Assembly (NCBI GenBank): GCA_036897625.1
Contig: JAYMTA010000392.1
Span: 1 to 30,027, forward strand
Direction: 5' to 3'
Source of the DNA: Pelargonium cotyledonis
Lineage: Eukaryota; Streptophyta; Magnoliopsida; Geraniales; Geraniaceae
DNA: 30,027 bases
Translations under genes and position numbers: made by a program
Part shown: positions 1 through 10,730 of the stretch, one piece after another
How positions within the stretch are numbered: position 1 is the first letter of the stretch
Layout of the letters: the number at the start of each line of letters is the position of its first letter
Notes under the pieces: model-generated
What the model was told of the DNA's origin: nothing
The model's input: the letters and a program-made list of their open reading frames with translations, nothing else
Database searches by the model: none

Positions 1-1067
1 ATATATATATATATATATATTAGCAATAGGCACACTATTATTCATTGCAAAAAGAGTACAAGAATATAGCGCAAAGGAAACAACAAAAAGCCTCAAACAT
101 GGCTATTACAACAATGAAAATAAAGAGGAAGGGTCGATTTCTATGTGTTGAAAACTTAATACTTTTATTTGATTATTTAGATGAAAGTAATGAAATTGGT
201 GTGACTGGTGTATTTCTTGTATGAGATAGAACAAAGCACGGATTATTTAAGAAATTGTAGTGTTTGAGTATTAGTTTTTACACTTATTAAACAAAAATTG
301 TTGTAAAATTGATAATATTATGAGTTGAGCTTGATTACTTGACCCAACTAAGCAAAACCCACGGCGTGAGCTTTGGTTTCACATCGAGAGCGAGATTAAA
401 CACTACTACCATAATTATATGAACATAGGCATACTATTGTGAGCTCCAAACAAAAATTGAGAGAGAATCTATAAGTTAAAATGTGTGAAAAACATAAATG
501 AATCTTAAAGTTAAAAAAAAAATGTCCTGAAGCTCATAGCTTGATGGAGGTACTTGTACACACAAAATCAAGATAAAAAGGATAATAATATATGCATGCC
601 TTATAATTGTTGTTTTGACTCTTTGTTAGTTTGTTTGGGTTCATAAACTCAATATAGTTATGGTTTGGAGCCCAAACAGGATTCTAGGATGGCTTATTAG
701 ATTCTTAGGTTTTAGGATGCTCTTACCCCTTTTGGGAATGATTATATATATTTATATTCTCTGGATTGTTATGGGTTTACAACAATTTGGTTAAACTTTG
801 TTCTCAAAAACATTTTACGAGGTGTTTCTTTTGATAGGATGTCAATTTTGGATTTATGGTTTTACTCAGTCATATTCTTTCAAAAGAGCCTCTCGACATG
901 ATCTTAGTAAAGAATATCAAGGTGTGGTTACCAACCAATCTGCAACACATGATCTTATTTGTCTACATTTTATCGGCTTTAACTTGTCATATATACTAAG
1001 TGGCGAATTACGACAGACGAAATATAGTTCAACAAAAATACGTGTGTTTTGCCTACTCCCAAGGCCC
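1..1067. other. AT-rich intergenic stretch, (AT)n at start
   Basis: The first 20 bases are an (AT)n microsatellite cut by the window edge. The rest is AT-rich with no open frame that resembles a protein. The 97-codon open frame from 798 starts on TTG, has low-complexity composition and runs into the SINE, so I do not count it as a gene. Nothing else is recognised here. Confidence 0.6.
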
Positions 1068-1081
1068 AAGTATCTAGGTAG

Positions 1082-1242
1082 GGTCCCCTAGGGGATGACT
1101 CAATGGTCAAGAACACACATCTTCATGTGGAAGGTCGTGGGTTCAAATCTCATTGCGTCGGGGGGGGGGGGGGGGGGGGTTTTAGGGGGAAGGTTACCCG
1201 TTTTCTTGTAGCTCAACTAGTTAGTTTTTTTTTTTTTTTTTT
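1082..1242 (+). mobile_element. tRNA-derived SINE with 14-bp target duplications
   Basis: A 161-bp element is flanked by near-identical 14-mers, AAGTATCTAGGTAG (1068-1081) and AAGTATCTAAGTAG (1244-1257), differing at one base. It carries an internal RNA polymerase III promoter: box A-like TGACTCAATGG at 1096-1106 (one mismatch to TRGCNNARYGG) and box B-like GGTTCAAATCT at 1140-1150, 33 bases apart, as in tRNA-derived SINEs. It ends in 18 T (1225-1242). Ending in a T run rather than poly(A) recalls the Au-type plant SINEs, but the family is not proven. A tRNA-like phrase TAGCTCAACTAGTTAG lies just before the T run. The duplication and the promoter boxes are seen directly; the family name is inference. 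Confidence 0.8.
1160..1179. repeat. Homopolymer of 20 G inside the SINE
   Basis: A run of 20 consecutive G follows box B of the SINE. It is very unusual in such AT-rich DNA and probably grew by slippage from a G-rich part of the SINE body, since another GGGGG follows at about 1185. Sequencing or assembly error in the exact length is possible. Confidence 0.9.
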
Positions 1243-1257
1243 AAAGTATCTAAGTAG

Positions 1258-2344
1258 TGTGGTGGATTAGAAGTGTAGCTATTTAAATGTCATGCATGAA
1301 GATGCTATCTCTACTAGCAATTGTCACTAAACAAACAAATTCAACCTATACGCAATGTCTCTTTTTCTCTCTTTTTTTACATATAATTTATAACGATGAT
1401 TGAATGTAAAGTTTCAAGACAAGGTTCACAATGCAAAACTGAATGGAGAATATGGTGATTTATCGATTAAAAAACAACAATATCATGTTGTATATATGGA
1501 ATAAATAAAAGAGTTTTCGAACCTTAGTTTCTTAGGAGTGGAGAGATGCTAAATGGATCAACCTCTTTATCGTCATCTTCATTCCTAACACTTTATGCAA
1601 ATGCAAAATACAAAAAGTTTATCACTCCCAAATCCGAAATTCAACTAATTACTATAGATAATAAATATGGAGTATATAGTAACAAGTGGGTCGATAGTTA
1701 AGTCTTTCTTTTTACAACTAATCATATTTAATTAGGGGAGATTAAGGACCGATGTTATTTACGTATTAGATATACTTCTCATATATGCACGTTTTGGTGG
1801 CGACTACAAACTAATTATTTAAATCAATAAATATGTATAAATCAAAATGGGTCTTCAATGGTCCATTCAAATTAATGTGGCTCTTTGGTAAACCGTACTA
1901 GACCTACTTTTTTAATTGTTTTCAATAAAGCAGGAATATAAAATACACCTTGTGAGTCATTTTAGTAGGCCACTGAATGATTTAAGTAATTAATCATTTT
2001 TGGTTGGTAAAATGGATAATTAATGAATAATTTTGTCTATAATTTTTTAATATCAATTGATATGTATACTTTTAGCTCTAGCAGTGAAGGAAGCAGCTAT
2101 CGAAATGCGGTTGGCTCACTCAAACGTGCATATCTCATTTGGATAACAAATTCTTGTCGTCTACGTAGTTTTGTAATTATTGACTATTATATATTATGTT
2201 ATACAGTTTTTTGTTCACTTTTTTTATTAAAATTAATTGAATATTTTAAAATTTCAGTCATGTACCCAACAAATGTTTTTGAAATTCCAAAATTATCTTT
2301 CACTATATTATCCTTCTTCATCAAGAACATGTTCATTATGTATC
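1258..2344. other. Intergenic, nothing recognised
   Basis: AT-rich DNA with frequent stops in all frames. The 125-codon frame from 2023 is AT-driven, has no family resemblance and runs into the tandem array, so it is not reported as a gene. Confidence 0.5.
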
Positions 2345-2490
2345 GCCGGAAAATTCATAATTCTGCCGAAAAATTCATAATTCAGCCGAAAAATTCATAG
2401 TTCAGCTGGAATATTCATAGTTTTGCCGAAAACTTTAAATAATCACCGAAATCTGAATTTTTTTGCCGAATTCTTCAAATGTTGTCGGAA
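2345..2490. repeat. 20-bp tandem array, GCCGAAAAATTCATAATTCA unit
   Basis: Four head-to-tail 20-bp units occupy 2345-2364, 2365-2384, 2385-2404 and 2405-2424. The second and third differ by one base, and the first and fourth are more diverged. After 2425 the GCCGAA core recurs at looser spacing (about 2425, 2447, 2466 and 2486 as TCGGAA), so the array decays towards its right end. It ends beside the GC-rich island. Confidence 0.75.
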
Positions 2491-2689
2491 TGATTTTTTT
2501 TATTACCAAAATTTAGATTTGAACCAAATCAATAATATATGAATCAATTTTTTACAACAATTTTAACAAATTAAACCAGTCAAATTTGAATGATTTTGAA
2601 TCAAAAACATAAAAATCAAACCAAAATAAGACAAAAAAACAAACCAAAATAAGACCAAAATGAATAGCCCAAATATGGGCAATTGGAGA

Positions 2690-3265
2690 ACTCCCGGGCT
2701 CGTCGGCGATGAAGGAGATCGATGGCTGGAGATTGGGGGACAAAGTCGAACGTGAACATGCTCGTCGTGAACGTGCTCGATGTGAACGTGCTCGTCGTCG
2801 ACGTCGAGATGGAGGCCGAGCTCCCCCGAACTGCCAGATTTAGAGATGGAGGAGCGGCAAAGACGACGATGTGGAGGTAAGGGTGAATGACGAAGACATG
2901 GAGGCGAACGATGGATCTGGCTGATATGTTTCGCAGGCGAGGGTGTTTGCAAATCTGGGCGAGAGTTTCCGGTAAAGACGGACAGTGGTTGGCTGGGATG
3001 ATGGATATGGGTTGGTGAGGAGAGGAGAGCATGGATCTGGTAAGAGATGGGTCGGTCGGAGTCTGAGATGGTTCCGGCAAGGGTAGACGGAGGGTTCCGA
3101 TGGAAGGAGAAAACAGAGGAAGCGGAGCTGGACCGTGTAGAAAACAGTCAGTCGAGGAGCTCGCGAGGACGTCGTGTTCTCTCCGATGAAGAAGCAACCA
3201 TTGAAGCCACGACCTCGATGGAGAAGATGAACGAAGATGAAGCTCGGCGCCGGAGATGGAGGTAG
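2690..3265. other. GC-rich island with overlapping open frames
   Basis: Composition changes abruptly from AT-rich flanks to GC-rich, CpG-containing DNA with long open frames on both strands (minus 2616-3299, 227 codons; minus 2840-3292; plus 3047-3265). The predicted peptides are Ser/Pro/Arg/His-rich and match no family I know. Three exact-length 15-bp units at 2752-2766, 2767-2781 and 2782-2796 (GTGAACGTGCTCGTC type) give a His/Val/Asp/Glu pentapeptide repeat on the minus strand. Possibilities are a decayed gene exon, a transposon internal segment or a captured gene fragment. Open frames on both strands are expected in GC-rich DNA with few stop codons, so coding is not established. Confidence 0.35.
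2752..2796. repeat. 15-bp tandem repeat, three units
   Basis: Units are GTGAACATGCTCGTC, GTGAACGTGCTCGAT and GTGAACGTGCTCGTC, directly abutting. The period is a multiple of three, so the repeat would keep any reading frame through it. Confidence 0.85.
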
Positions 3266-4037
3266 AAGACGAACAGAACAGATATGTTTCATTTTTCATT
3301 TTTCTTTTATTTCAACCCATAAGGACCTGTTTGGATGGAATGTTTTTATTTAGTTGGAGGATATTTTGGTCATTTTACCACCTTGGATGAAAAAATGGAT
3401 GAAAAATTAGACGAAAAGTTATGTGACATTGTATAGGGTAACCAATAGTTACAAACTAAAGTTGAGGGAATCAACGTGTGTAAAAAGTGTCAAGTACAGG
3501 GTAGATATGTGTAATTTTTCCTTTAGATTATTATTTTTAGATTTTGGTATAAAAATGGCGATTATGCAAATAATCTCAGATAAAAACGAAAAGTACGATA
3601 AACATGTTATCGATCCATGATGTGCTTAGTTAGGCTGTGGAGTAGGGCTGACACGAGCATCTATTCGAGTCTTACGCACTTCGGATGGTTTAAGCTTTAC
3701 AAGTTGGAGAGGAGATCATCAATGTCTTTAGTTTGATTTAGTGACTTGGTGTTAAGGAGTCTCTGGTAGTGGAAACAATGCTCCTCTCAAAATGGTTGAG
3801 ATTGACATATTACACGAGTTTCAAGCTATTTAAGTTGAATGAGAGGTTTCTAGTACTTTTAGTCTTGTAATTTTGTTACGTAAACAATTTGTGCACATGA
3901 TTTGACAATTATGTTTCCTCTTTCACGTACACCAAGATCATGTGAGGTTTATGTATGAGGTATGTCATCTGATTCTATGTCAAGCGTTGGTGTTCTCCCA
4001 AATAGTATTGAGTTGTATTTATTTTTAATGACTAAGT
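3266..4037. other. Intergenic, nothing firm
   Basis: AT-rich sequence. A phrase TAGGGCTGACACGAGC near 3646 resembles a hAT-type terminus, but no matching inverted end was found downstream. The short open frame at 3423-3620 has no family resemblance. Confidence 0.4.
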
Positions 4038-4131
4038 TAGGGGTGTTCATGGGCGCTTAACCGCTCATATTGAGGAAGTGGACAACTCAACATACTCGTT
4101 GCAAGTTAAGATTTTCGGCCCATGAACACCC
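4038..4131. mobile_element. Small hAT-like foldback element
   Basis: TAGGGGTGTTCATGGGC at the left is matched in inverted orientation by GCCCATGAACACCC ending near 4131, giving a foldback of about 94 bp. A TAGGGGTG start is common among plant hAT elements. The right end lacks the expected final CTA, and no clean 8-bp target duplication is visible, so the exact right border is uncertain. Confidence 0.5.
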
Positions 4132-5286
4132 ATGAGTGATGCATTTTTTTTTTCGGTTTGTGAATTGCGAGTTACATATATATGGTTTGACAGGTTACAC
4201 ACAACTTATCCAATACATAAAGACTTCAGCTCAAATCAGATAGTGAATGATTTAAACTTGAGTTGTTTCTTTGCGATGCGAGTACTATCTAAATTGACGG
4301 ATGAAATTTTTTAAATTCTTTTAACACTCGTACTTTTGAATTAAAAATATACAACAATTGATATTGTCGGCATGCTAGGCAGACTTATTTAAGCTATCTT
4401 AAAATGTAGTATATTTCTTGTAAATATTTCTTACCACAATAATTTACTAAAGATAAGGTTGACCAATCCAAAGTGAGACAAAACCTAATTAATGTGTCAT
4501 CACTAACTTGGCTGGAGCTGAAAATATTGGGCAAGTTTTGAGATTTGCTCACTCTTGCCTCTCTCTTTCATGTTCAACTTTAACACTTCAAAGTTGAAAG
4601 CATGAGTCTATATATTGACTTGAAGAAGATGCTTTTGTGCCTTCTAGTTAGTGTACACGTAACTACTTTACAATAATATATTTATGTTTCTTTTCCAACT
4701 TATAGAAATGCTAAACTTTTAATATTAGGTTGTTTTGAAGAATAGCTAAGATTTACTTAGCTTCATCATAATTCATGGCTACAAACCCAAAATATGAAGA
4801 TTTTGGTAGTTCAAGTAATGCAATTTGTAATAGTGTTTTTAGGTGAGACAAAGAATAAGTAATTATTTGGCTATTTGGTGGTTCATAAATCACATAAACA
4901 AGATTATTGTTATTATCTTTTTAAGACATCAAGATTTTCTATCCCAGCAACTATTTTTCCTAATAATGTTTTACTTGCTAGTTTCGAACTTAGTTACATC
5001 TTTCTAATAACGCGCGCAAAGAAAATTATTAACTGTCGCAATGGTTGTATAATAGTTTATGTTACAACATGTCATATATTTATAAAATAAAATGACGATT
5101 TATGTGACAATATATCTCTTATATAAACGTGATATAGCTATTTCATATGAATTTTCAGGAAACCCTTAAAGTCCAATCAATTGTTATTAATACAATACCA
5201 ATAATGATTTTTCTTAAGAATACAATACCAATAAAAATTTGATCAAATTATAATGGAGAAATTGCATAAATACCCTATACTATACT
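4132..5286. other. Intergenic, nothing recognised
   Basis: AT-rich DNA. Short frames at 4132-4314 and 4875-5090 show no conserved motif. No repeat with clear ends was seen. Confidence 0.5.
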
Positions 5287-5521
5287 CACTACAAAAAATA
5301 ATTGTCAATTTGTGACGGAAATTTTTGTCACAAATATGTGAATCTCAATCACAAAATGTAATTTGTGATGAAACTGTGACATAATATTTTTGTCATTGTT
5401 TGTGTTGTCACAAATGTGAATCTGTGATAGAAAATATGATTTCTGTCACAACTTATGACGAAATGTGACGGAAAATTTCATGTCATGGATTTCCGTCTCA
5501 GTTTGCAACTTTTTTATGGTG
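5287..5521. mobile_element. Miniature CACTA-like element
   Basis: The left end reads CACTACAAAAAATAATTG, a typical dicot CACTA terminus. The right end (…TTTTTTATGGTG) is its degraded inverted copy. The inside is filled with repeated GTGACGGAAA and TGTGACAAAA-type motifs in both orientations, like CACTA subterminal repeats. Flanking triplets are ACT (5284-5286) and ACG (5522-5524), a target duplication with one change if the borders are right. At 235 bp it has no coding capacity. The GTGACGGAA motif is shared with the large CACTA at 20546-29190, though the tips differ. Confidence 0.6.
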
Positions 5522-6058
5522 ACGTACTAATGCTAGCTCATTGTAAACAACTCATTGAACTTTTTTTGCAACAATAAAATTGTCTCTTACTTTTTCAGAT
5601 TTTGTTTTGTAATTAACTTCATCTATCTACATTCAAGATATATGTTTTATCACTCGAAAACTATTTTGATAGTTTAAAGTTTTCTTTTGTTAAGTGATCA
5701 ACGAACTCGGTAGCTCATGCACTTGCGAGATCTACAATATTGTGTATGGTCTAGAATTTTGGACAATATATAATTTATGTTCATGAGGAAATCTCTTCGC
5801 TGATTGTATTGGAAAATTAAGTAATAAAAGCAGTGCAGTTCAAAAACACATGATCATTCCTCTCTCAAACAAATACAATTTACCAAGGACCGTTCAAAAC
5901 GAATATTTATTCGATTAAGCGAGGTTACAATATGACTTGCAGTAACTGACTAGAGGAGGCTTTGGGCCTAATTTTATTAAATACTTATAATTTTACTCTT
6001 AAAATATAGTCAAAATATTTCAACAATAAATTTTATTATTTATTTTAGAACAATTATA
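5522..6058. other. Intergenic, nothing recognised
   Basis: AT-rich, no open frames of note. The right part may belong to the old reverse transcriptase relic that becomes readable from about 6062. Confidence 0.4.
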
Positions 6059-6078
6059 ATATCTCTGGATTGTCAAAA

Positions 6079-6091
6079 ATGTGATACGACA
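6079..6091 (+). repeat. Left target-site duplication of the short LINE
   Basis: ATGTGATACGACA here is repeated exactly at 7786-7798, directly after a 12-A tail. The similarity may extend a few imperfect bases further (AAAGAGAAAC versus GGAGACAC), so the element's 5' border lies between about 6092 and 6105. Confidence 0.85.
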
Positions 6092-7784
6092 AAAGAGAAA
6101 CAATGGTCAATATGATCACTGAGCATTTTTAGGGTTTTTGGGTTTCTAGTACTTAACGTAGTGCGGCGGCCATTTTCGGGTGCTGAGTTTCTGCTCAGAC
6201 GGGATCTGGGTAAACGGGAGGTGAGAGGCAGTTGGTGCGACAATTATCAGAGGTGGGGAGAGTCGGCGTAACGATTGTGGGAGGGTTTGTTGCGCAGGGA
6301 GATGGCGGAAAGACTGTTGACGCAGAAGGCGATGATGGCGGAGGACAGGGCAACGAAAAAGGGGCTTTCGGATGGCCTGGTGAAAGAGATGGGGTTATTG
6401 GCTCTGGCAGGGGAGAATGAAGGAGACATATATATCGATGTTATGGAGAATTAGGAGGACCCGGATGGGGTCCAGTAATGAAGAGTGGTGGGGCATTTCC
6501 TGACCCAAGTTGTTATCAATTTTGATGCAATGCAGAACATGATGGCCTCTACATGGAAACCGGCAGAGCAAATGAAGGCGATTGAGGTGTTTGATGACCG
6601 GTTGATACAGGAAGAACAAAGGTTCATATTCGAGTTTTACCATGAGGATGATGGTAAACGTGTAATTGAAGGGGACACTTGGACTTTCAACCACCATGTC
6701 TTAATCTGTAAGTGGTTAAAGCCGGGGGATATTCCAGTCAAGGTGGATCTGTATGATTTGAATCTCTGGGTTCAGTTGCGTGATCTTCCAGAGGGTTTCC
6801 ACACTGAAAGAGTCTGTAAGAGCATTGACAACTACATAGGAAAGTTTATGGAGATGGATCCGTGGATTTTTTTCAAAGAATAGAACCTTCTACATTTGAA
6901 TCCGTGTATTGGTGGATGTTCGTTTTCCTATTAAGAGGCGTTGGAGAGTGAAGCCGGTGGGAGGCAAGTGGTCATTGATTAACTTCAAGTACGAAAGACT
7001 CACACATTTATGTTTGTATTGTGGCATAATGGGGCACGGAGACCCGCATTGCAAGGAGCTGATTAAACACCCGGAGGTGGAAAATGATAGGACTTATGGC
7101 TTATGGTTGAGAGCATCGAGTAGAAGAATGGCCAATAATATGGGTGCACGCTGGTTAAAGGGGTAGGAAGATAGGGTAGGGGAAGCAACTCCGATGGAGA
7201 TTGGACCGACAGTTATGAGCACTACGGTTGGGATGGAAGAGGAGAGTAATGGCGCGACCTTGATGGATAGAAAAAGAAGGCGCACGGGAGCAGAGGAGGA
7301 AGACAAAAAGGATGAAGAACATGCGGACCGTGAGGATTGGGTCCGCTTAGCCAGATTGGTACATAGAGAGAAGGCTGTGATTTAGGCGGGCCATGAGCAT
7401 GAGGGAGAAGTGTTTGGTGTGGGTTTGTTAGATTACATTTTAATTTACAGCTTGGTTGATTTTTTCATATTTGCTACCTTGTCGAATTAGACGTGTCGGG
7501 TCTCATGCTATGACCCGGGATGGCCGGTTTAAGTTTGTTGATTTGATCGGTTCTAGGTGGACTTATGATTTTCTCAATTTGTTTCTTTCTTGGTTTGATT
7601 TTCACAAAAGACATTATTGTGGGTCTTAAAGGTTTGTTAGATCAGCGATTAGGGGCGTGGGATGGACTGGTTCTCTTTATCTATATTCTGGTCTGGGTTA
7701 GGCACTTTTGGATTCCAAATGTTACCTCTCTTTCAACTTTCGATAATTAATAAAACTTCTGGATTTCTCAGGAAAAAAAAAAAA
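6092..7784 (+). mobile_element. L1-type LINE with ORF1 only (no ORF2)
   Basis: A 1.69-kb insertion is bounded by exact 13-bp target duplications (6079-6091 and 7786-7798) and ends in 12 A (7773-7784). It has a 5' leader of about 200 bases, an ORF1 with DUF4283-like and CCHC knuckle regions, then about 390 bases of 3' tail ending AATAAAACTTCTGGATTTCT before the poly(A), a tail resembling other plant L1s. Endonuclease, reverse transcriptase and RNase H are all absent. Because 5' leader, ORF1, tail and duplications are all present, this is not an ordinary 5' truncation. Either a deleted RNA was retrotransposed in trans or ORF2 was lost afterwards. Confidence 0.75.
6302..7385 (+). pseudogene. Broken L1 ORF1 (DUF4283 / CCHC knuckle)
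   Basis: ORF1 of plant L1 elements encodes an RNA-binding protein that coats the transcript. The likely start is the ATG at 6302 (MAERLLTQKAMM…). An in-frame TAG occurs at 6452. The same frame resumes with VGHFLTQVVINFDAMQNMMA (from about 6488), the hallmark start of DUF4283, and runs to a stop at 6881-6883. A frame change then leads to RFPIKRRWRVKP and a zinc knuckle CLYCGIMGHGDPHC (7011-7052; C-x2-C-x4-H-x4-C). A TAG at 7164 interrupts this third part, which continues as a Glu/Lys/Arg-rich tail to 7385. At least three lesions are present, so it is not functional. Confidence 0.75.
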
Positions 7785-7935
7785 GATGTGATACGACAGG
7801 AGACACTATCAAGCATTTCTTATTTAATTGTGAAGATAGCAACAAGATATGGTTTGCGATATTTCTGAATATCATATGCTACAAAATTTTCTCTTTATAT
7901 GAATTGATTGTGTTTAATCTTCTTAAGTGGGAGTA

Positions 7936-10730
7936 GGGAACATATATAAGAAATAATACTTCATATCGAAATGTGAAACTAACTACAAATGAGATGGTAG
8001 GTTTAAAAGGACTATTTTGAGAAAAAGTGTTACATCATGTGTCATACAAAACGGTGAGAGCTAGGTAAGATATAAAGTATTCTAAGTTATTGAATGAAAT
8101 TTGAAAAGATGGAGTAAGAAGTTGGATACAATTACAAATAGACTTAGCTATATCATATTCATATACAATTTATTTTAAAATAATTGTTGGATCATACACT
8201 ATTTGTTGACATATCTTAATATTTTCGACAGACGTATTAATTCACATAAATCTCAACAAATAGACACTGACCAATTAATAGGTTTCATATTTCTGGAACT
8301 CCACATCCTAATTTCTTTTCAGTGCGGAACAATAGAAATTTATGTTATTTTAACCACCACATACTTTAATTTTGATGGTTAATTCAACATGAAAATCCAA
8401 ACCAAGAAAACTCTTAACGAATTATATGTTTAATTTTTTTTCAGAAAGAAATCATGTGCTCACGTCTATAAAAAGAAAATAAACCAAACAACTAATTAAT
8501 CATTATTATTATGTAACTTTATTTTTTATATATAAAAAAAATTGTTTAGAAAATATAAGAAGATCACATAAATGTCATTGATTAGTGCTACATCACTATG
8601 TTGATTTTTATTTTTATTTTTGCATGTTCGATTAATTAAAAGTGGAAAATAAGTGTTCATATTTAGATCCCATATTCTTAAATGAGCAAGCAATTACAAA
8701 AGTAACAAATTAAAGCTTCTACACCTTATATAACGAAACTGTAATGGAGTGAACATGTGCTTTTGGAATTATTCAAAATAGAATTAGTAATTACGAAACT
8801 GGAAGTGGTTAACAATTACGTCCGACAGTGTCAAAAATAATGTCATTAACTTCAATACTTTCATACCAATAATTAAATCAAAATATTGGATTTATTATTG
8901 CAAGTGGAAATCTGAATCCTAACGCTCTAATTAAGTGATGTTATTCAACGATGAGTACTTAATTATAGTTCTTTAAACGGAAAGAGCCAAAAGAAATTTA
9001 TTATCAACAAGTTAACACATATCAAGAATTGAACTTAAGATTTCGAAAGGTAATGTGAAATTAATCACTTATAAATTATAATCGCGTGCGGAAAGAAGCT
9101 GCAAATAATAGAAATATCTGCAAAATAAATAAAAAAATAACATATCAATACAATATTAGTAGTTGACGTCAAGTCAAATTAGAAATTGTCATCTCAACAA
9201 TTTTAGCAAATATAAATTATTATTAGAGTTGGATATGATCATGCAAGAATTGTCTCTGTATTTACCTACTTAGCATGGAGACAAATATTTGTTGAGAGTT
9301 TATGTTATTGCTAGAGAGGAAGTATAGTGAGAATGGTCGACATGTATTTACGCTGACTGAGTGCAATTCCTTATGGTGATGTGACACTTTAATTTCAAGA
9401 AAGTACTTGATTTTACCCAAATTTTATGTCTAAAAGTTACCATCCAAGAAGGTATTAAGGCTTTGGATGAGTGTGGAATCAATTACAATGACTATGATTG
9501 TCAGGGAATGCATTAGCCACCAATCAATTGATGGCACGTGTCATGATTTTCTTAGTTGTATCATATTCAAGAATTAGCAATGATATTTTCATCTTGATTA
9601 TATATATTAGTCCGCGTTAATTAAATGTTACTACATAATAGTAAAATGACATTGGAATAAATCAGTTATTCTTAAAATGTCTCTAATCAAATGTTATCAT
9701 GTTAAATGTCAAAAACGATGTGCAATAAAACTAGTATATTATTAGATGGATGACAAAAGAGTTGTCATAGATATTGAGATATTATCTAATTATACTATGT
9801 GTGGTGGTTAAAGGAATCATTGCACTAGATGGACCCGCTTGAAAACCACTTCAATGTTTGCTTGCACGTCATAAGCGGATTTCAAGAATGTGGATGTATG
9901 CATGAGTCTCAATACTTGAGATTATCATGGAACGTCACTTAAGGAGTCGTATACTTTGATCTAGTCAAACGGTATACATAACTGGATTACTTATAACAAC
10001 TAGTGTTGGGCATGTCATGAATCAAGTAGGATGTTGTAAATGATTAAGATCATATTTTTCCCTCTTGTAAGCGAGAGCAATGTTTTGAGCCCTTTGATTA
10101 AGTTATGTTATGAAGAGGTGCACCCAAACTAATCGATTTATTGACATTGAGTCACATGAAACTCGAGTAAAATACAATAGAAGGCAAAATTCTCTTAAGA
10201 GCTGCTCTAATAGACATCGTTAAAACAATCACTCTTAAGAGGCAATTACCCTATCATTCATTAAGTTTATTTGTAAAATGTTACATATTGGAAGAGACTT
10301 TTTATTTTTGTTGCCATAATATGTTCTCTTCCAACAGTACTGAAATCCTAAAGGCATAAGTGTAAGAGCACTAAATAAATGTTAAAGACTCATACATGGA
10401 AGAGTCATTTATTGAATTTCACGTCCCGAATTGAGTAAGCTTTCAACATAAAAAAAACTAGAATATTGATGTTGAATACCTTGAAGTCATCTTCTTTCGT
10501 TTTTCGACATCATGTGAATATGTAAATCTCAAGTGCAGTTAACTAGAGAGGAGACTCGTTTGAGAATAATTGTAATTACATGCTTCTAATTGAAGACGGA
10601 GTGACTTCAAAATTGGATATTCAAAGTTGGGTGTGATTAAAGATAACTTTACCCTTACAAATATATTTTGAATAATTAACACATTGTTATCACTTGTGTT
10701 CGAGTTAAAAGAGTGAACAAACAAGTGTTA
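7936..10730. other. Long AT-rich intergenic stretch
   Basis: About 2.8 kb with no supported gene. The segment from about 9740 to 10460 has a more mixed base composition and phrases such as CTCTTAAGAGCTGCTCTAATAG and CACTCTTAAGAGGC that hint at an old repeat, but no paired termini, target duplication or coding motif was found. The only longer frame (minus 10539-10724) looks random. Confidence 0.5.

Larger units (their letters stand above)
6062..7935 (+). pseudogene. Relic of zinc-binding RT tail (zf-RVT), split by a LINE
   Basis: Before the younger LINE, one frame at 6062-6091 reads SLDCQKCDTT. After it, from the second copy of the target duplication at 7787, the same frame reads CDTTGDTIKHFLFNCEDS and then an NKIWFAIFLN stretch, staying open to a TAG near 7935. 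The pattern C-x2-C … H-x4-C … W matches the zinc-binding segment that follows reverse transcriptase in plant LINEs (zf-RVT). The DNA therefore held a LINE ORF2 fragment, or a domesticated or host copy of that domain, before the ORF1-only LINE landed in it. No RT palm motifs are seen upstream, so it is a fragment. The frame match across both target-duplication copies is direct; the family is inferred from motif spacing. Confidence 0.55.

Noticed and set aside
1201-1224. tRNA gene suggested by TAGCTCAACTAGTTAG
   Set aside because: Only a box A-like phrase is present, directly followed by the T run. No acceptor stem, anticodon arm or box B follows, so it is part of the SINE.
2616-3299. 227-codon minus-strand frame as a gene
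   Set aside because: Low-complexity Ser/Pro/Leu/His content, overlapping frames on both strands, and an AT-rich Phe-rich tail running into the flank. Reported only as an island of uncertain meaning.
3646-4037. A further hAT element starting TAGGGCTGACACGAGC
   Set aside because: No inverted partner end or 8-bp duplication was found.
10190-10415. Possible MITE with AAGAGC-type ends
   Set aside because: The candidate ends pair poorly and no target duplication is visible.
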